Assembly: GCA_900465685.1 (NCBI GenBank)
Contig: UEGR01000029.1
Location: 1 to 52,315 of the forward strand
Direction of reading: 5' to 3'
DNA from: Hyphomicrobiales bacterium
GTDB taxonomy: Bacteria; Pseudomonadota; Alphaproteobacteria; Rhizobiales; Rhizobiaceae
DNA length: 52,315 nucleotides
Shown here in pieces: positions 43,327 to 52,226 of the stretch; within the stretch, counting starts at the first letter, position 1; each line of letters starts with the position of its first letter. The notes under the pieces are model-generated. The model ran no database searches and was not told where the DNA came from. It saw only the letters and a list, made by a program, of their open reading frames with translations. The position numbers and the translations under genes are program-made.

Positions 43327-43734
43327 ATGGCCCAGACCAACACACGCAACCTCAAGAAGCTGATCGATTTGCAGAAGCTCGGCAGCGCCCGGCTCGAATC
43401 GGCGCTTGCCGTTTCCAATGCGCGCAAGCTGGCGCTGGAAGAGGAGCGCCTGGCGCTCATCGCCATGCAGGACCGGCGCTATGACGGCGCGGTCTTCGAT
43501 ATCGATCCGTCGCTGCTCATCAAGCGTCTTGGCGCAAACGCAGTCGAATCGATGGCGCTCGAATCAAAGCTCGAGTCGGAGCGCAGCGCGCTTTTGAAGG
43601 AACAACGGCGGGTTGAATTGCTGGAAGATCGGCTGGAAGAGGCCAAAAGCGAGCTGGACCGGCACGAACTGGCCAGTCTGATCGAGGAATTTGTTAGCCG
43701 GAAAACCACGAAAACGCCGTCTGGGCCGCGCTGA
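43327..43734 (+). CDS. FliJ-like coiled-coil protein
   Basis: A 135-residue Glu/Leu/Arg-rich helical protein, seven bases after fliR. The pattern (LQKLGSARLESALAVSNARK; LLKEQRRVELLEDRLEEAKS) is that of a short antiparallel coiled coil, as in FliJ/YscO. FliJ normally links FliI to FlhA. There is no sequence signature strong enough for certainty; position among export genes supports it. ATG 43327 has GAGG five bases upstream. Confidence 0.65.
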   Translation: MAQTNTRNLKKLIDLQKLGSARLESALAVSNARKLALEEERLALIAMQDRRYDGAVFDIDPSLLIKRLGANAVESMALESKLESERSALLKEQRRVELLEDRLEEAKSELDRHELASLIEEFVSRKTTKTPSGPR

Positions 43735-43759
43735 ACTCGCCCACAAGTTTCAGTCAAGT

Positions 43760-43787
43760 TTGACCCATTATGGTGCACTCATAGGAT
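43760..43787 (+). promoter_or_regulatory. Candidate promoter for the flgJ-like gene
   Basis: TTGACC (43760-43765), 16 bases, then TAGGAT (43782-43787), in a 70-base gap before the flgJ-like gene. It is preceded by TCAAGT. Plausible by spacing only. Confidence 0.35.
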
Positions 43788-43804
43788 GAAGAAGGAAACC
43801 TTGC

Positions 43805-44392
43805 ATGGCGATCAACCCGCCGTCAGATCTGGTGATGGATGTAGCCCGCGCGGCCGATCCGCAGGCCTATCGCATGGCGGCGGAACGGTTGAAGTCGGTA
43901 TCCGGCACCATGCAGGCGACGGCGTCGTCCGTGACGGGACTGACACGGGATAATTTCGCGAGCTTTTCCGACAGTCTTTCGGCGGGCGTGACCATGCGGC
44001 CCGACGCGCAGAATACGATCAATCCGGCCTATCGGAAATTCGAGGCCTTCATGCTGCAATCCTTTGTTCAGTCGATGTTTACAAGTGACACGACAGCGAC
44101 CTTCGGCAAGGGCATAGCGGGCGATTACTGGAAGTCGATGATGGCGGAAGCCATGGCGAACAAGATGGCGGATGTCGGCGGTGTCGGCATTGCCAAACTG
44201 CTTGAGGAGCAGGCGGCGCGCAAAGGGCGGGCAGATGCGCCGACCACTGCAGCATTAGGAGATGTGATCAACAATCTGGGAGAGACTATGAGCAACAATG
44301 CGGTTTCGAACGATCTGATACACGGGTTCGAACGCACGCTCATCCAAAAGCAGCTTGAGAAAAACGACGACGCGGATAGCGCGCGCGGCTGA
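43805..44392 (+). CDS. flgJ: Rod-binding protein, FlgJ-like without hydrolase domain
   Basis: A 195-residue protein. The rod-binding domain spans about residues 78-130 (YRKFEAFMLQSFVQSMFTSD, GDYWKSMMAEAMANKMADVG). Enterobacterial FlgJ (about 310 residues) carries a peptidoglycan hydrolase domain after this; here it is absent and only a polar helical tail follows. FlgJ caps the growing rod. A separate lytic transglycosylase is encoded at 32866. AAGGAAAC precedes the ATG. Confidence 0.85.
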   Translation: MAINPPSDLVMDVARAADPQAYRMAAERLKSVSGTMQATASSVTGLTRDNFASFSDSLSAGVTMRPDAQNTINPAYRKFEAFMLQSFVQSMFTSDTTATFGKGIAGDYWKSMMAEAMANKMADVGGVGIAKLLEEQAARKGRADAPTTAALGDVINNLGETMSNNAVSNDLIHGFERTLIQKQLEKNDDADSARG

Positions 44393-44447
44393 ACGATAAA
44401 TACCGCAGAGCGCAACGCGACGTCCCCCGAAATTGAGGAACCTTGAA

Positions 44448-44933
44448 ATGACCGAGACAAGCTCTGAAACCAGCCTGCCGCCGGAAGAATCGCTGGTTCT
44501 CGCCCAGGCGAGCGAACAGGTGCATGATCTGGTGAAGTCGGAACAGGCGATAGAACCGGTGCAGAATCCGACTTTGAAGCCGGTGGTTCGTGCCATCCAG
44601 CGTCTTGAGGACGTCATCGAGACCGAAACGCGCCTTCTCATGGAAGGTGGTAATCCCGATCTCGCTGAAATCAATTCCCGCAAAAGCCGTGGTCTCTATG
44701 ATTTCAACAAGGCCATCAAGAAGGCTGCCGGTCTGGCCGAGCCTGCATCGCTGAAAGGCTTGCAGCCGCTGCTCGACAGTCTGAAGCAGAAGCTTGAGAA
44801 GAACTGTGAAGCGTTGCAGCTGCATCTGCGTGCAGTCGGCGAGCTTGCCGACGTGATCCGCGGCGCATTGGAAACACAGGAAGCCGACGGCACCTATTCC
44901 ATGCAGAGCGCGAGGCTCGGTCACGCGCGATGA
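44448..44933 (+). CDS. FlgN-like flagellar export chaperone
   Basis: A 161-residue soluble helical protein. It resembles FlgN, the chaperone of the junction proteins FlgK and FlgL, in length, helical content and a C-terminal amphipathic helix (LDSLKQKLEKNCEALQLHLR). ATG 44448 has GAGGA eight bases upstream; a TTG 15 bases earlier would add five residues. It overlaps the next gene by four bases. The function is inferred from fold-like features and location. Confidence 0.6.
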   Translation: MTETSSETSLPPEESLVLAQASEQVHDLVKSEQAIEPVQNPTLKPVVRAIQRLEDVIETETRLLMEGGNPDLAEINSRKSRGLYDFNKAIKKAAGLAEPASLKGLQPLLDSLKQKLEKNCEALQLHLRAVGELADVIRGALETQEADGTYSMQSARLGHAR

Positions 44934-45484
44934 TCCGCATTTTCGTCATTGGCCTGTGGATTTGCGCTGTCGCCTTCGGGTCGCTGTTCATGGCGACCCG
45001 TCAGAACGCGGCATCGTCCGGCGAGGCGCAGGCCGCTGTTGGCGGCTTCGGCGGCGTGGATTACGTCAAGACGGACGTGATGAGCGTGCCGATCATCTCC
45101 AATGGTGGTGTCGCGGGCTATGTCGTGGCGCAGCTCGTCTATACGGTCGATTCGAATATCCGCAAGAAGCTGAGCGTGCCGCTGGAACTGTTCATCAGCG
45201 ACGAGATTTTCCGCAAGTTCTACGGCAGCTATTCGGATACGAAAGAGGTCGAGAAAGTGCAGTTCGAGGATGTCCGCGCCTCGATCATCTCAGACCTGAA
45301 TGCGCGGTTCCCGGAACCGGTGATCAAGGACCTGCTGGTTGAGCAGTTCAACTATATTTCTGCGGAAGAAATCCGCGCCATGAACATGCGCGGCGAGCCG
45401 ACATCAACCGCCCCGGCCAATCAGACGCCCGGAAAGCAGGCCAATGCCAATATCAACAATGGGCAGGCGGCTCACAGCGAATAG
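44930..45484 (+). CDS. Membrane-anchored protein of unknown function, FliL-like
   Basis: A 184-residue protein with one N-terminal membrane helix (about residues 3-22) and a periplasmic domain (about 45-150; VPLELFISDEIFRKFYG, VRASIISDLNARFPEPVIKD, LLVEQFNYISAEEIRAMN) that reads like FliL's stomatin-like fold. The C-terminal 30 residues are Pro/Gln/Asn-rich and disordered. It is coupled to the flgN-like gene and runs 13 bases into the end of the convergent PilZ gene. It could be a second FliL-type stator factor. That is inference. Confidence 0.65.
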   Translation: MIRIFVIGLWICAVAFGSLFMATRQNAASSGEAQAAVGGFGGVDYVKTDVMSVPIISNGGVAGYVVAQLVYTVDSNIRKKLSVPLELFISDEIFRKFYGSYSDTKEVEKVQFEDVRASIISDLNARFPEPVIKDLLVEQFNYISAEEIRAMNMRGEPTSTAPANQTPGKQANANINNGQAAHSE

Positions 45485-45807
45485 TATTTTCCGCCAAGCT
45501 GGGCCAGGCGTTCGCTGTCCAGCGGTGTGACGGTCGGATCGGTGATCAGCTCGACGCCGATTTCCCGGCCGTTGCGCCAGGCGATGCGGGCCAAAAGGGC
45601 GCGCTTGTAATAGTCGTCGAACAGCCAGAACCTGTCGGGCAAGGTCGGTGTTTCCATAGTTCTCAGCTTGGCGCCATGGGGGGACAAGTCGCTGAACTGG
45701 CACTCAACGATAAACTGTCCGTCCAGGTCTATCAGTTTCCCCGAACGTAACCTTGTCCTCTGTCTTTCTTCCCTGCGCCGCTCCTGCGGCGACTTCATAC
45801 GCGCCAT
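45472..45807 (-). CDS. PilZ-domain protein
   Basis: A 111-residue single-domain PilZ protein. It keeps both cyclic-di-GMP-binding elements: an arginine cluster with RREER (residues 11-15) and DLSPHG (40-45, the D/NxSxxG motif). Such proteins can slow motors or change export when c-di-GMP rises (YcgR-type), but this one lacks a YcgR-N domain. It is convergent with, and overlaps by 13 bases, the last gene of the flagellar cluster, which makes a motility link plausible. Confidence 0.85.
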   Translation of the reverse strand: MARMKSPQERRREERQRTRLRSGKLIDLDGQFIVECQFSDLSPHGAKLRTMETPTLPDRFWLFDDYYKRALLARIAWRNGREIGVELITDPTVTPLDSERLAQLGGKYYSL

Positions 45808-45941
45808 ATGAAAATCTTACCCACTAATCCCCTGAACTAGGTATTTTTAGCAGATTTCGATTTCCGAAGCGTTACTTTTAAAGTTTCACTTCCAAAATTA
45901 GGTACTTCCAATGGGTTAGGCTCTTGATAGGCTTGGGGGAC

Positions 45942-46361
45942 CTAGTGATCGCCACAGGCCTGGCACAAGCCGCGCAGTTCGAGCGTCGTCTTGCGCGACT
46001 TGAAACCGTTTTGCAGGCTCCAGGCGCTGACGAGATTTTCAATCGCCGCATCGGAAAATTCCGTCACCTGACCGCATTTCTCGCAGATCGCAAAGGCGAC
46101 GAGACCCTGCTGATGGCATTGCGGATGCGCGCAGGCCACGAAAGCATTGAGGCTTTCGAGGCGATGGATAAGCCCGTAATCGAGCAGCTTTTCCAGCGCA
46201 CGATAGACCTGAAGCGGCGCGCGAAAGCCGTCATCCCGCAGCTGGTCGAGTATCGTATAGGCGCTGAGCGGCCCTTCCGCCTTGGACAGAACATCGAAAA
46301 CGAGAGTCTGGTTGCGGGTCAGATCCTGTTGCGTGTGATGATGGTGGTGATGCGTGCTCAT
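45942..46361 (-). CDS. zur: Zinc uptake regulator Zur (Fur family)
   Basis: A 139-residue Fur-family repressor. A natural HHHHHH run near its N-terminus precedes a winged-helix domain (PLSAYTILDQLRDDGFRAPL, VYRALEKLLDYGLIHRLES). The CxxC pairs C93/C96 and C133/C136 form the structural zinc site; C77, H79, C82 and H83 may bind sensing zinc. With zinc bound, Zur represses the znu genes. It is the last gene of the znuC-znuB-zur operon, overlapping znuB as ATGA, so it probably represses itself as well. Confidence 0.95.
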   Translation of the reverse strand: MSTHHHHHHTQQDLTRNQTLVFDVLSKAEGPLSAYTILDQLRDDGFRAPLQVYRALEKLLDYGLIHRLESLNAFVACAHPQCHQQGLVAFAICEKCGQVTEFSDAAIENLVSAWSLQNGFKSRKTTLELRGLCQACGDH

Positions 46362-47171
46362 TGTTCAGCAGTCCGTTCCGGTGTGGCCTCAGCTCTCTTA
46401 TGTAAGGGCAGAAGGCTGAAAATGAAAATGGCAAGCGCCGCGACCACGATCGAAGGGCCCGACGGCGTGTCGAAATGGATGGAGCCATAAAGGCCGCCGA
46501 CAACGCCTGCCGCGCCGATCAGCGATGAAAGCACCGCCATTTGCTCAGGCGTGGAGGCGAAACGGCGGGATGTCGCAGCCGGTATGATCAGCAGCGACGT
46601 GATCAGCAGAATGCCGACGATCTTCATCGCAATGGCAATGACGATTGCCAGAAGCAGCATGAAGATGACACGCGAGACGGCGGGATTCATGCCTTCAGCC
46701 CGTGCGATATCTTCGCTAACGGTCGCGGCCAGCATGGGCCGCCACAACCAGGCCAGCACAGCGAGCACGAAAGCACCGCCACCGTAGATATAGACGATAT
46801 CTATGCGCGAAACGGCCAGAAGATCGCCGAACAGGAAGGAAAGAAGATCGACGCGAACCCATGTCATGAAGGCGACGATCACCAGACCGAGCGACAGGGT
46901 GGCATGGGACAGGATGCCGAGCAGCGAATCCGCCGACAATGTGTGGCGGCGCTGCAAAAGCAGCAGGATCGCGGAAATCGCAACCGACACAGCGAAGACG
47001 CCAATCATCAGATTGATGTCGAAGATGAGCGCCAGCGCCACGCCGAGCAAGGCGGAATGGGCCATGGTGTCGCCGAAATAGGCCATGCGTCGCCAGACGA
47101 TGAAGCAACCGAGAGGCCCGGTCGTCAGCGCCAGCCCGATACCGGCAATCAAAGCGCGGGTGAAAAAGTCG

Positions 47172-47179
<8 letters not shown>
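46358..47179 (-). CDS. znuB: Zinc ABC transporter permease ZnuB
   Basis: A 273-residue ABC-3-family permease with about eight hydrophobic segments (RALIAGIGLALTTGPLGCFI, LLGVALALIFDINLMIGVFA). I set the start at GTG 47179: it gives VLDDFFTRAL, has GGGAAGG eight bases upstream and overlaps the znuC stop by eight bases. A longer open frame to 47275 only translates the His-tail repeat of znuC in another frame (STSTST) and is not credible. Confidence 0.93.
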
Positions 47180-48071
<892 letters not shown>

Positions 48072-48410
48072 TGCAATCGGGGCTTTCGCTGCCTGTATCT
48101 TCGTATCGATCTCATTCAGTCAGACCGATACGCGTTCTAACGGATCATCTGCCGATTCGGACTTTTTCCCAGCGTCTTTTTCGGGCGGCATGACACGCCA
48201 TATCCCGATTATGAAATCCACCCGCCCATGCTGTCACACAGGACAGCAATTTCAGGATGAATGCGATATCGCCAAAAAAAGCCGGGGTGAATTTCTCCAA
48301 AAAAGGGTTGCTTGACCTTATGGCAGACGTTATAGCATAACGCAACTGACGTAATAAAATAACATATCATCAGATATGACGCTCATCCCCGCTCATTCAA
48401 GAGAGATAAC
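48072..48410. promoter_or_regulatory. znuC/znuA divergent regulatory region
   Basis: 339 bases between the divergent znuC and znuA genes with no credible gene. A Zur-box-like palindrome lies at 48328-48342, 69 bases before znuA and 256 before znuC. The part near znuC shows no second clear box. The left half may hold the znuC leader. An open frame at 48046-48315 has no supporting features. Confidence 0.6.
48328..48342. promoter_or_regulatory. Zur-box-like palindrome upstream of znuA
   Basis: CGTTAT-AGC-ATAACG has 6-base perfect arms, in an AT-rich setting 69 bases before znuA. The core fits the GTTATAxCATAAC type used by alphaproteobacterial Zur. Confidence 0.65.
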
Positions 48411-49475
48411 ATGAAACATATGCGTTCCCTGCTGCTCGCCTCGGCATTCCTCACCGGTCTGGGCGGCAGCGCCTTTGCCGCAGAACGAGACGGCGTTGTC
48501 GTTTCGATCAAGCCGCTCCATTCGCTTGTTTCTGCCGTCATGCAGGGCGTCGGCGAGCCGAAACTGATCGTGCAGGGCGCGGGTTCGGAGCATGTCTATA
48601 GCCTCAAGCCTTCGGATGCCGAGGCCATCGAACATGCCAAGGTGATCTTCTGGGCTGGCCCGTCGATGGAAACCTTCCTCGACAAGCCGTTTGATACGTT
48701 GGGCGAAGGCGCCAAGGTTGTCGCGCTTGGTGAATCAGAAGGGCTGACCCGGCTGAAATTCCGCGAAGGCGGTCCGTTCGAGGCGCATGATCATGGCCAT
48801 GAGGGCGAAGGTCATTCGGACGCGGGCGAGGGGCACTCCCATGAAGGTCACGACCATGCCCATGGGCATGATGACGGCGACAAGAAGGAAGCGGAAGCCG
48901 GTCACGATCACGCTGCCGAAGCGGGCGAAGGTGCACACGAACACCACCATCACCACGGCGAATATGATCTCCATTTCTGGCTCGATCCGGAAAACGGCAA
49001 GGTGCTGGTCACCAACATTGCCAAGGTGCTGAGCGAGAACGATCCGGCCCATGCCGCACAATATGAGCAGAACGCAAAGAACTATGCCGAAAAGCTGGAC
49101 GCGCTGACCAAGGACATTGCGACGGAATTGCAGCCGGTGAAGGACAAGCCGTTTGTCGTGTTCCACGATGCCTATCAGTATTTTGAAAATCGCTTCGGCG
49201 TGAAGGCTGCCGGTTCCATCACGGTCAGCCCGGAAAAGGCGCCTGGCGCCGCCCGCATCCAGCAGATCCACGACAAGATCAAGTCGCTCAAGGTGGCCTG
49301 CGTGTTCTCCGAACCGCAGTTCGAACCGAAGCTCGTCAATACGGTTATCGATGGAACGGATGCCAAGACCGGCGTTCTGGATCCGCTCGGTGCAGAATTG
49401 AAGGACGGCCCTGATCTTTATCCGCAGCTGATCCACAATCTGGCGGATTCGCTGAAAACTTGCCTGTCCTCGTAA
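48411..49475 (+). CDS. znuA: Zinc ABC transporter periplasmic binding protein ZnuA
   Basis: A 354-residue periplasmic zinc-binding protein. It has a signal peptide (LLLASAFLTGLGGSAFA) and cluster-9 family segments (VVSIKPLHSLVSAVMQGVGE, then HVYSLKPSDAEAIEHAKVIF). The His/Asp-rich loop typical of ZnuA is long here (about residues 126-182). Likely zinc ligands include H61 and the His in DLHFWLDP. GAGAGA is before the ATG. It diverges from znuC and should be Zur-repressed. Confidence 0.96.
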   Translation: MKHMRSLLLASAFLTGLGGSAFAAERDGVVVSIKPLHSLVSAVMQGVGEPKLIVQGAGSEHVYSLKPSDAEAIEHAKVIFWAGPSMETFLDKPFDTLGEGAKVVALGESEGLTRLKFREGGPFEAHDHGHEGEGHSDAGEGHSHEGHDHAHGHDDGDKKEAEAGHDHAAEAGEGAHEHHHHHGEYDLHFWLDPENGKVLVTNIAKVLSENDPAHAAQYEQNAKNYAEKLDALTKDIATELQPVKDKPFVVFHDAYQYFENRFGVKAAGSITVSPEKAPGAARIQQIHDKIKSLKVACVFSEPQFEPKLVNTVIDGTDAKTGVLDPLGAELKDGPDLYPQLIHNLADSLKTCLSS

Positions 49476-49520
49476 TAGCTGCGGTTGCTGTCCCTTCCTA
49501 AAGCGTTTGCAACCGCGACG

Positions 49521-49551
49521 GCGCCGGGCCATCCCTTGGGTGGCCCGGCGC
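49521..49551 (+). terminator. Hairpin after znuA
   Basis: An 11-base perfect GC stem (GCGCCGGGCCA / TGGCCCGGCGC, loop TCCCTTGGG) lies 46 bases past the znuA stop. There is no T run right after it, so it may be a weak terminator or a 3' stabiliser. Confidence 0.6.
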
Positions 49552-49602
49552 AAGATAATCCGTCAATGGCGGCGTTGCCGCCTGTTTTTTGCACTTCATA
49601 TG

Positions 49603-49618
49603 TAATGATATAACATTA
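49603..49618. promoter_or_regulatory. Zur-box-like palindrome upstream of the COG0523 GTPase gene
   Basis: TAATG-ATATAA-CATTA, an AT-rich palindrome 13 bases before the start codon. It shares the central xTATAxCAT pattern with the znuA site. A repressor here would block transcription or initiation. Confidence 0.6.
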
Positions 49619-49631
49619 AAAGGACGATGTT

Positions 49632-50834
49632 ATGAGAAAACGGCTCCCGGTCACAGTCCTCTCCGGCTTCCTCGGTGCTGGCAAGACGACGCTTCTCAAT
49701 CACGTGCTCAACAATCGCGAGAACCGCCGCGTTGCGGTTATCGTCAACGATATGAGCGAGATCAATATCGATGCCTCGCTGGTGCGCGAAGGGGGTGCCA
49801 ATCTCTCACGCACCGAAGAGGAGCTGGTGGAAATGACCAATGGCTGCATCTGCTGCACGCTGCGCGACGATCTTCTGAAGGAAGTCTCGCAACTGGCCGA
49901 GCAGGGGCGCTTCGATTATCTGCTGATCGAATCGACGGGTATTTCGGAGCCGCTGCCCGTGGCGGCGACTTTCGAGTTTCGTGACGAGCAGGACAAGAGC
50001 CTGGCCGATGTGGCGCGGCTTGATACGATGGTGACGGTCGTGGATGCGGCCAATCTGCTGAAAGACTATGCGTCGAACGATTTTCTCCGCGACCGGGGAG
50101 AGTCGCTGGGCGATGAAGATGAGCGAACCCTTGTCGATCTTCTGGTCGAGCAGATCGAGTTTGCCGATGTGGTGGTGCTGAACAAGGTTTCGACGGCGTC
50201 GCCCGAAGAACGCGATCTGGCCCGCAAGGTCATTCATTCGCTCAACCCCGATGCGCGTATCGAAGAGGTTGATTTCGGGCAGGTTCCGCTCGATGCCATA
50301 CTGGACACGCGCCTGTTCGACTTCAACAAGGCGCATGAACATCCGCTTTGGTACAAGGAGCTTTACGGCTTCAACGACCATGTGCCGGAAAGCGAGGAAT
50401 ATGGCGTTCGCTCCTTCGTCTATCGCGCGCGTCGGCCTTTCGACCCTGCAAAGTTCCAGTCTTTTCTCGATAAAAGCTGGCCGGGCGTGGTGCGGGCCAA
50501 GGGGTTTTTCTGGCTGGCGACCCAGCCGGATTTCGTCGGCGAGATCAGTCAGGCTGGCGCTTTGGTGCGTACAACCAAGCGCGGGCGCTGGTGGTCGGCG
50601 GTGCCGAAAAACTATTGGCCGACCGAGCCGGGCTGGACGAGCGCGATGGAGCCATACTTCCACAAGGTCTGGGGTGATCGCCGTCAGGAGATCGTCTTCA
50701 TCGGCGTTGATCCGATGCGCGAGGAATCGCTGACCGCCGAGCTGGACACATGTCTGGTGGAAGATGAGACCTTTGCGCCGGAACGCTGGTCGGCGCTGGC
50801 CGATCCGTTCCCGAACTGGTCGGTCGCAGCCTGA
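49632..50834 (+). CDS. COG0523 GTPase, zinc-regulated metallochaperone (ZigA/YciC-type)
   Basis: A 400-residue G3E-family GTPase. Walker A is GFLGAGKTT (12-20), and the metal-binding CxCC motif GCICC is at 71-75. The C-terminal CobW_C domain lies at about 265-395. Zur-controlled members of this family hand zinc to essential enzymes when zinc is scarce. Its position after znuA and the palindrome in its leader support that role over cobalamin synthesis. AAGGACG is upstream of the ATG. Confidence 0.88.
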   Translation: MRKRLPVTVLSGFLGAGKTTLLNHVLNNRENRRVAVIVNDMSEINIDASLVREGGANLSRTEEELVEMTNGCICCTLRDDLLKEVSQLAEQGRFDYLLIESTGISEPLPVAATFEFRDEQDKSLADVARLDTMVTVVDAANLLKDYASNDFLRDRGESLGDEDERTLVDLLVEQIEFADVVVLNKVSTASPEERDLARKVIHSLNPDARIEEVDFGQVPLDAILDTRLFDFNKAHEHPLWYKELYGFNDHVPESEEYGVRSFVYRARRPFDPAKFQSFLDKSWPGVVRAKGFFWLATQPDFVGEISQAGALVRTTKRGRWWSAVPKNYWPTEPGWTSAMEPYFHKVWGDRRQEIVFIGVDPMREESLTAELDTCLVEDETFAPERWSALADPFPNWSVAA

Positions 50835-50843
50835 ACTAAAATG

Positions 50844-51269
50844 CTATTCCGACAGCGAGGCGAGCGCCTTGCTGTCGGCAAGCGTGCGGTGATCCAGCAC
50901 ATTGGCAATGGCTTCACGCACATCCAGCATCATCAGGCGCACTTCGCATTCTTCTTCATCGCAGTCGTCGCAAGGGTGATAGTCGGTCTTGCTTGCACAG
51001 GCGATGGGAGCCAGCGCGCCATCCAGCGCACGGATGATATTGCCGATGGCAATTTCATTGGCCGGACGCGCTAGACAAAATCCGCCGCCCTTGCCTTTGC
51101 GGCTGACGACGAAACCGGCATTGCGCAGCTCGGTGAAAATATTGTCGAGGAACTTTCGCGGAATATGATGCTTTTCGGCGATCTCACTGGCTGAGGCCAG
51201 TTGTCCATCGGCTACTCCGGCCAGATGAACCATGGCTTTCAGGCCGTATTTGCCTTTCTTGGTAAGCAT
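50844..51269 (-). CDS. Rrf2-family transcriptional regulator with clustered cysteines
   Basis: A 141-residue Rrf2 regulator: an N-terminal winged helix (LTKKGKYGLKAMVHLAG, ASEIAEKHHIPRKFLDNIFT, LRNAGFVVSRKGKGGGFCLA) and a Cys cluster C91-x8-C100-x2-C103-x4-C108. This spacing is not that of IscR or NsrR. Clustered cysteines in Rrf2 proteins usually bind an Fe-S cluster, so it may sense iron, NO or redox state. The target is unknown. AGGGG lies four bases before the ATG. Confidence 0.85.
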   Translation of the reverse strand: MLTKKGKYGLKAMVHLAGVADGQLASASEIAEKHHIPRKFLDNIFTELRNAGFVVSRKGKGGGFCLARPANEIAIGNIIRALDGALAPIACASKTDYHPCDDCDEEECEVRLMMLDVREAIANVLDHRTLADSKALASLSE

Positions 51270-51350
51270 GCCACCCCTGCGAGACTTTCAGACAAAAAGC
51301 GTAGCGGCTAAACCGAGCTGCGACAAGTCTTTTCGCCCTGTCGGCTCATC

Positions 51351-52226
51351 TTATTGGCCGTCCCGCAAGGCAAGCGCCAATGCGCCTTGCAAGGCATCGC
51401 CAAGCGGCGGCTTATAAAGTGCGCGGTGCGGCAGACAGGGCAGCGCGGCATAGGCATTTGCCAGCCCGCCGGTCATGCTGAAGCGACCTACCTCCTCGAC
51501 GCCCAGGCGGTCCAGTCCGCGGCGGAGGGAATCGCAGGCTCGTTGCGTGATCGAAAGGCCGACAGGGTCACCTTCCATCGCCCCTTTAAAGACCAATGGC
51601 GCTAACGCGGCATAGTCGGCGGCCGTCGCGTTGCGTGAAAAGGTGGTGATCTCACGCGCATCATTCTTGAACTGTGCCAGTGCGGCGTCGATCAGCTCAC
51701 TGCGCGCAGCCATGCCATCCGCAACGAGCAGCGCCTCTTCCAATAGCTCGCGTCCCAACCGCGCGCCGCCCGCATGGTCGCTGAGCATGAAGCCGCGCCC
51801 GCCGACAATCTCAATGGTCTCGCCTGTTCGCTTGATAAAGGCCGAGCCAGTTCCGACAATGACCATTACGCCGTCGCCATCGCCGAGCGCGCCTTGCAGC
51901 GCGGTGACCGCATCCGACACGATCCTGACTTGCCCGAATGGCAGCGCATTATAATGCGCCTCGCGGTTGGCCAGCGAATTGGCCCCGGCGAGACCCAGCA
52001 CCGCACGCGCTTCACTTAAGACTGCGACTTCGAGCCCGGCATTCGCGGCGGCCTGTTCCGCCGCTTCTATTATATGTGCGAGAGCCGCTGGCGTATCTGC
52101 GCCGATATTGGCCGGCCCGCCGGTGGCGCGGCCCAGAATGTTCCCGGCTCCGTCCGTCAGGATTGCCCTGCAGCCGGTGCCTCCGCCATCGACTGCGATG
52201 CGATACGGTATGTGCTTGATTGTCAT
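51351..52226 (-). CDS. N-acetylglucosamine kinase-like protein (BadF/BadG family)
   Basis: A 291-residue ASKHA-fold sugar kinase with DGGGTGCRAILTDGAGN (phosphate 1) and VIVGTGSAFIK (phosphate 2) motifs. The fold and length match bacterial N-acetylglucosamine kinases of the BadF/BadG/BcrA/BcrD ATPase family, which phosphorylate GlcNAc recycled from chitin or peptidoglycan. The substrate is not certain. It is upstream of the Rrf2 gene, with an 81-base gap; the two need not be linked. Rightward, 89 bases remain to the window edge. Confidence 0.8.
   Translation of the reverse strand: MTIKHIPYRIAVDGGGTGCRAILTDGAGNILGRATGGPANIGADTPAALAHIIEAAEQAAANAGLEVAVLSEARAVLGLAGANSLANREAHYNALPFGQVRIVSDAVTALQGALGDGDGVMVIVGTGSAFIKRTGETIEIVGGRGFMLSDHAGGARLGRELLEEALLVADGMAARSELIDAALAQFKNDAREITTFSRNATAADYAALAPLVFKGAMEGDPVGLSITQRACDSLRRGLDRLGVEEVGRFSMTGGLANAYAALPCLPHRALYKPPLGDALQGALALALRDGQ

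Noticed and set aside
45942..46361. HHHHHH near the start of Zur looked like a cloning tag
   Set aside because: It follows a normal Zur start in an operon with overlapping genes, and ZnuA and ZnuC nearby also have long natural His-rich stretches.
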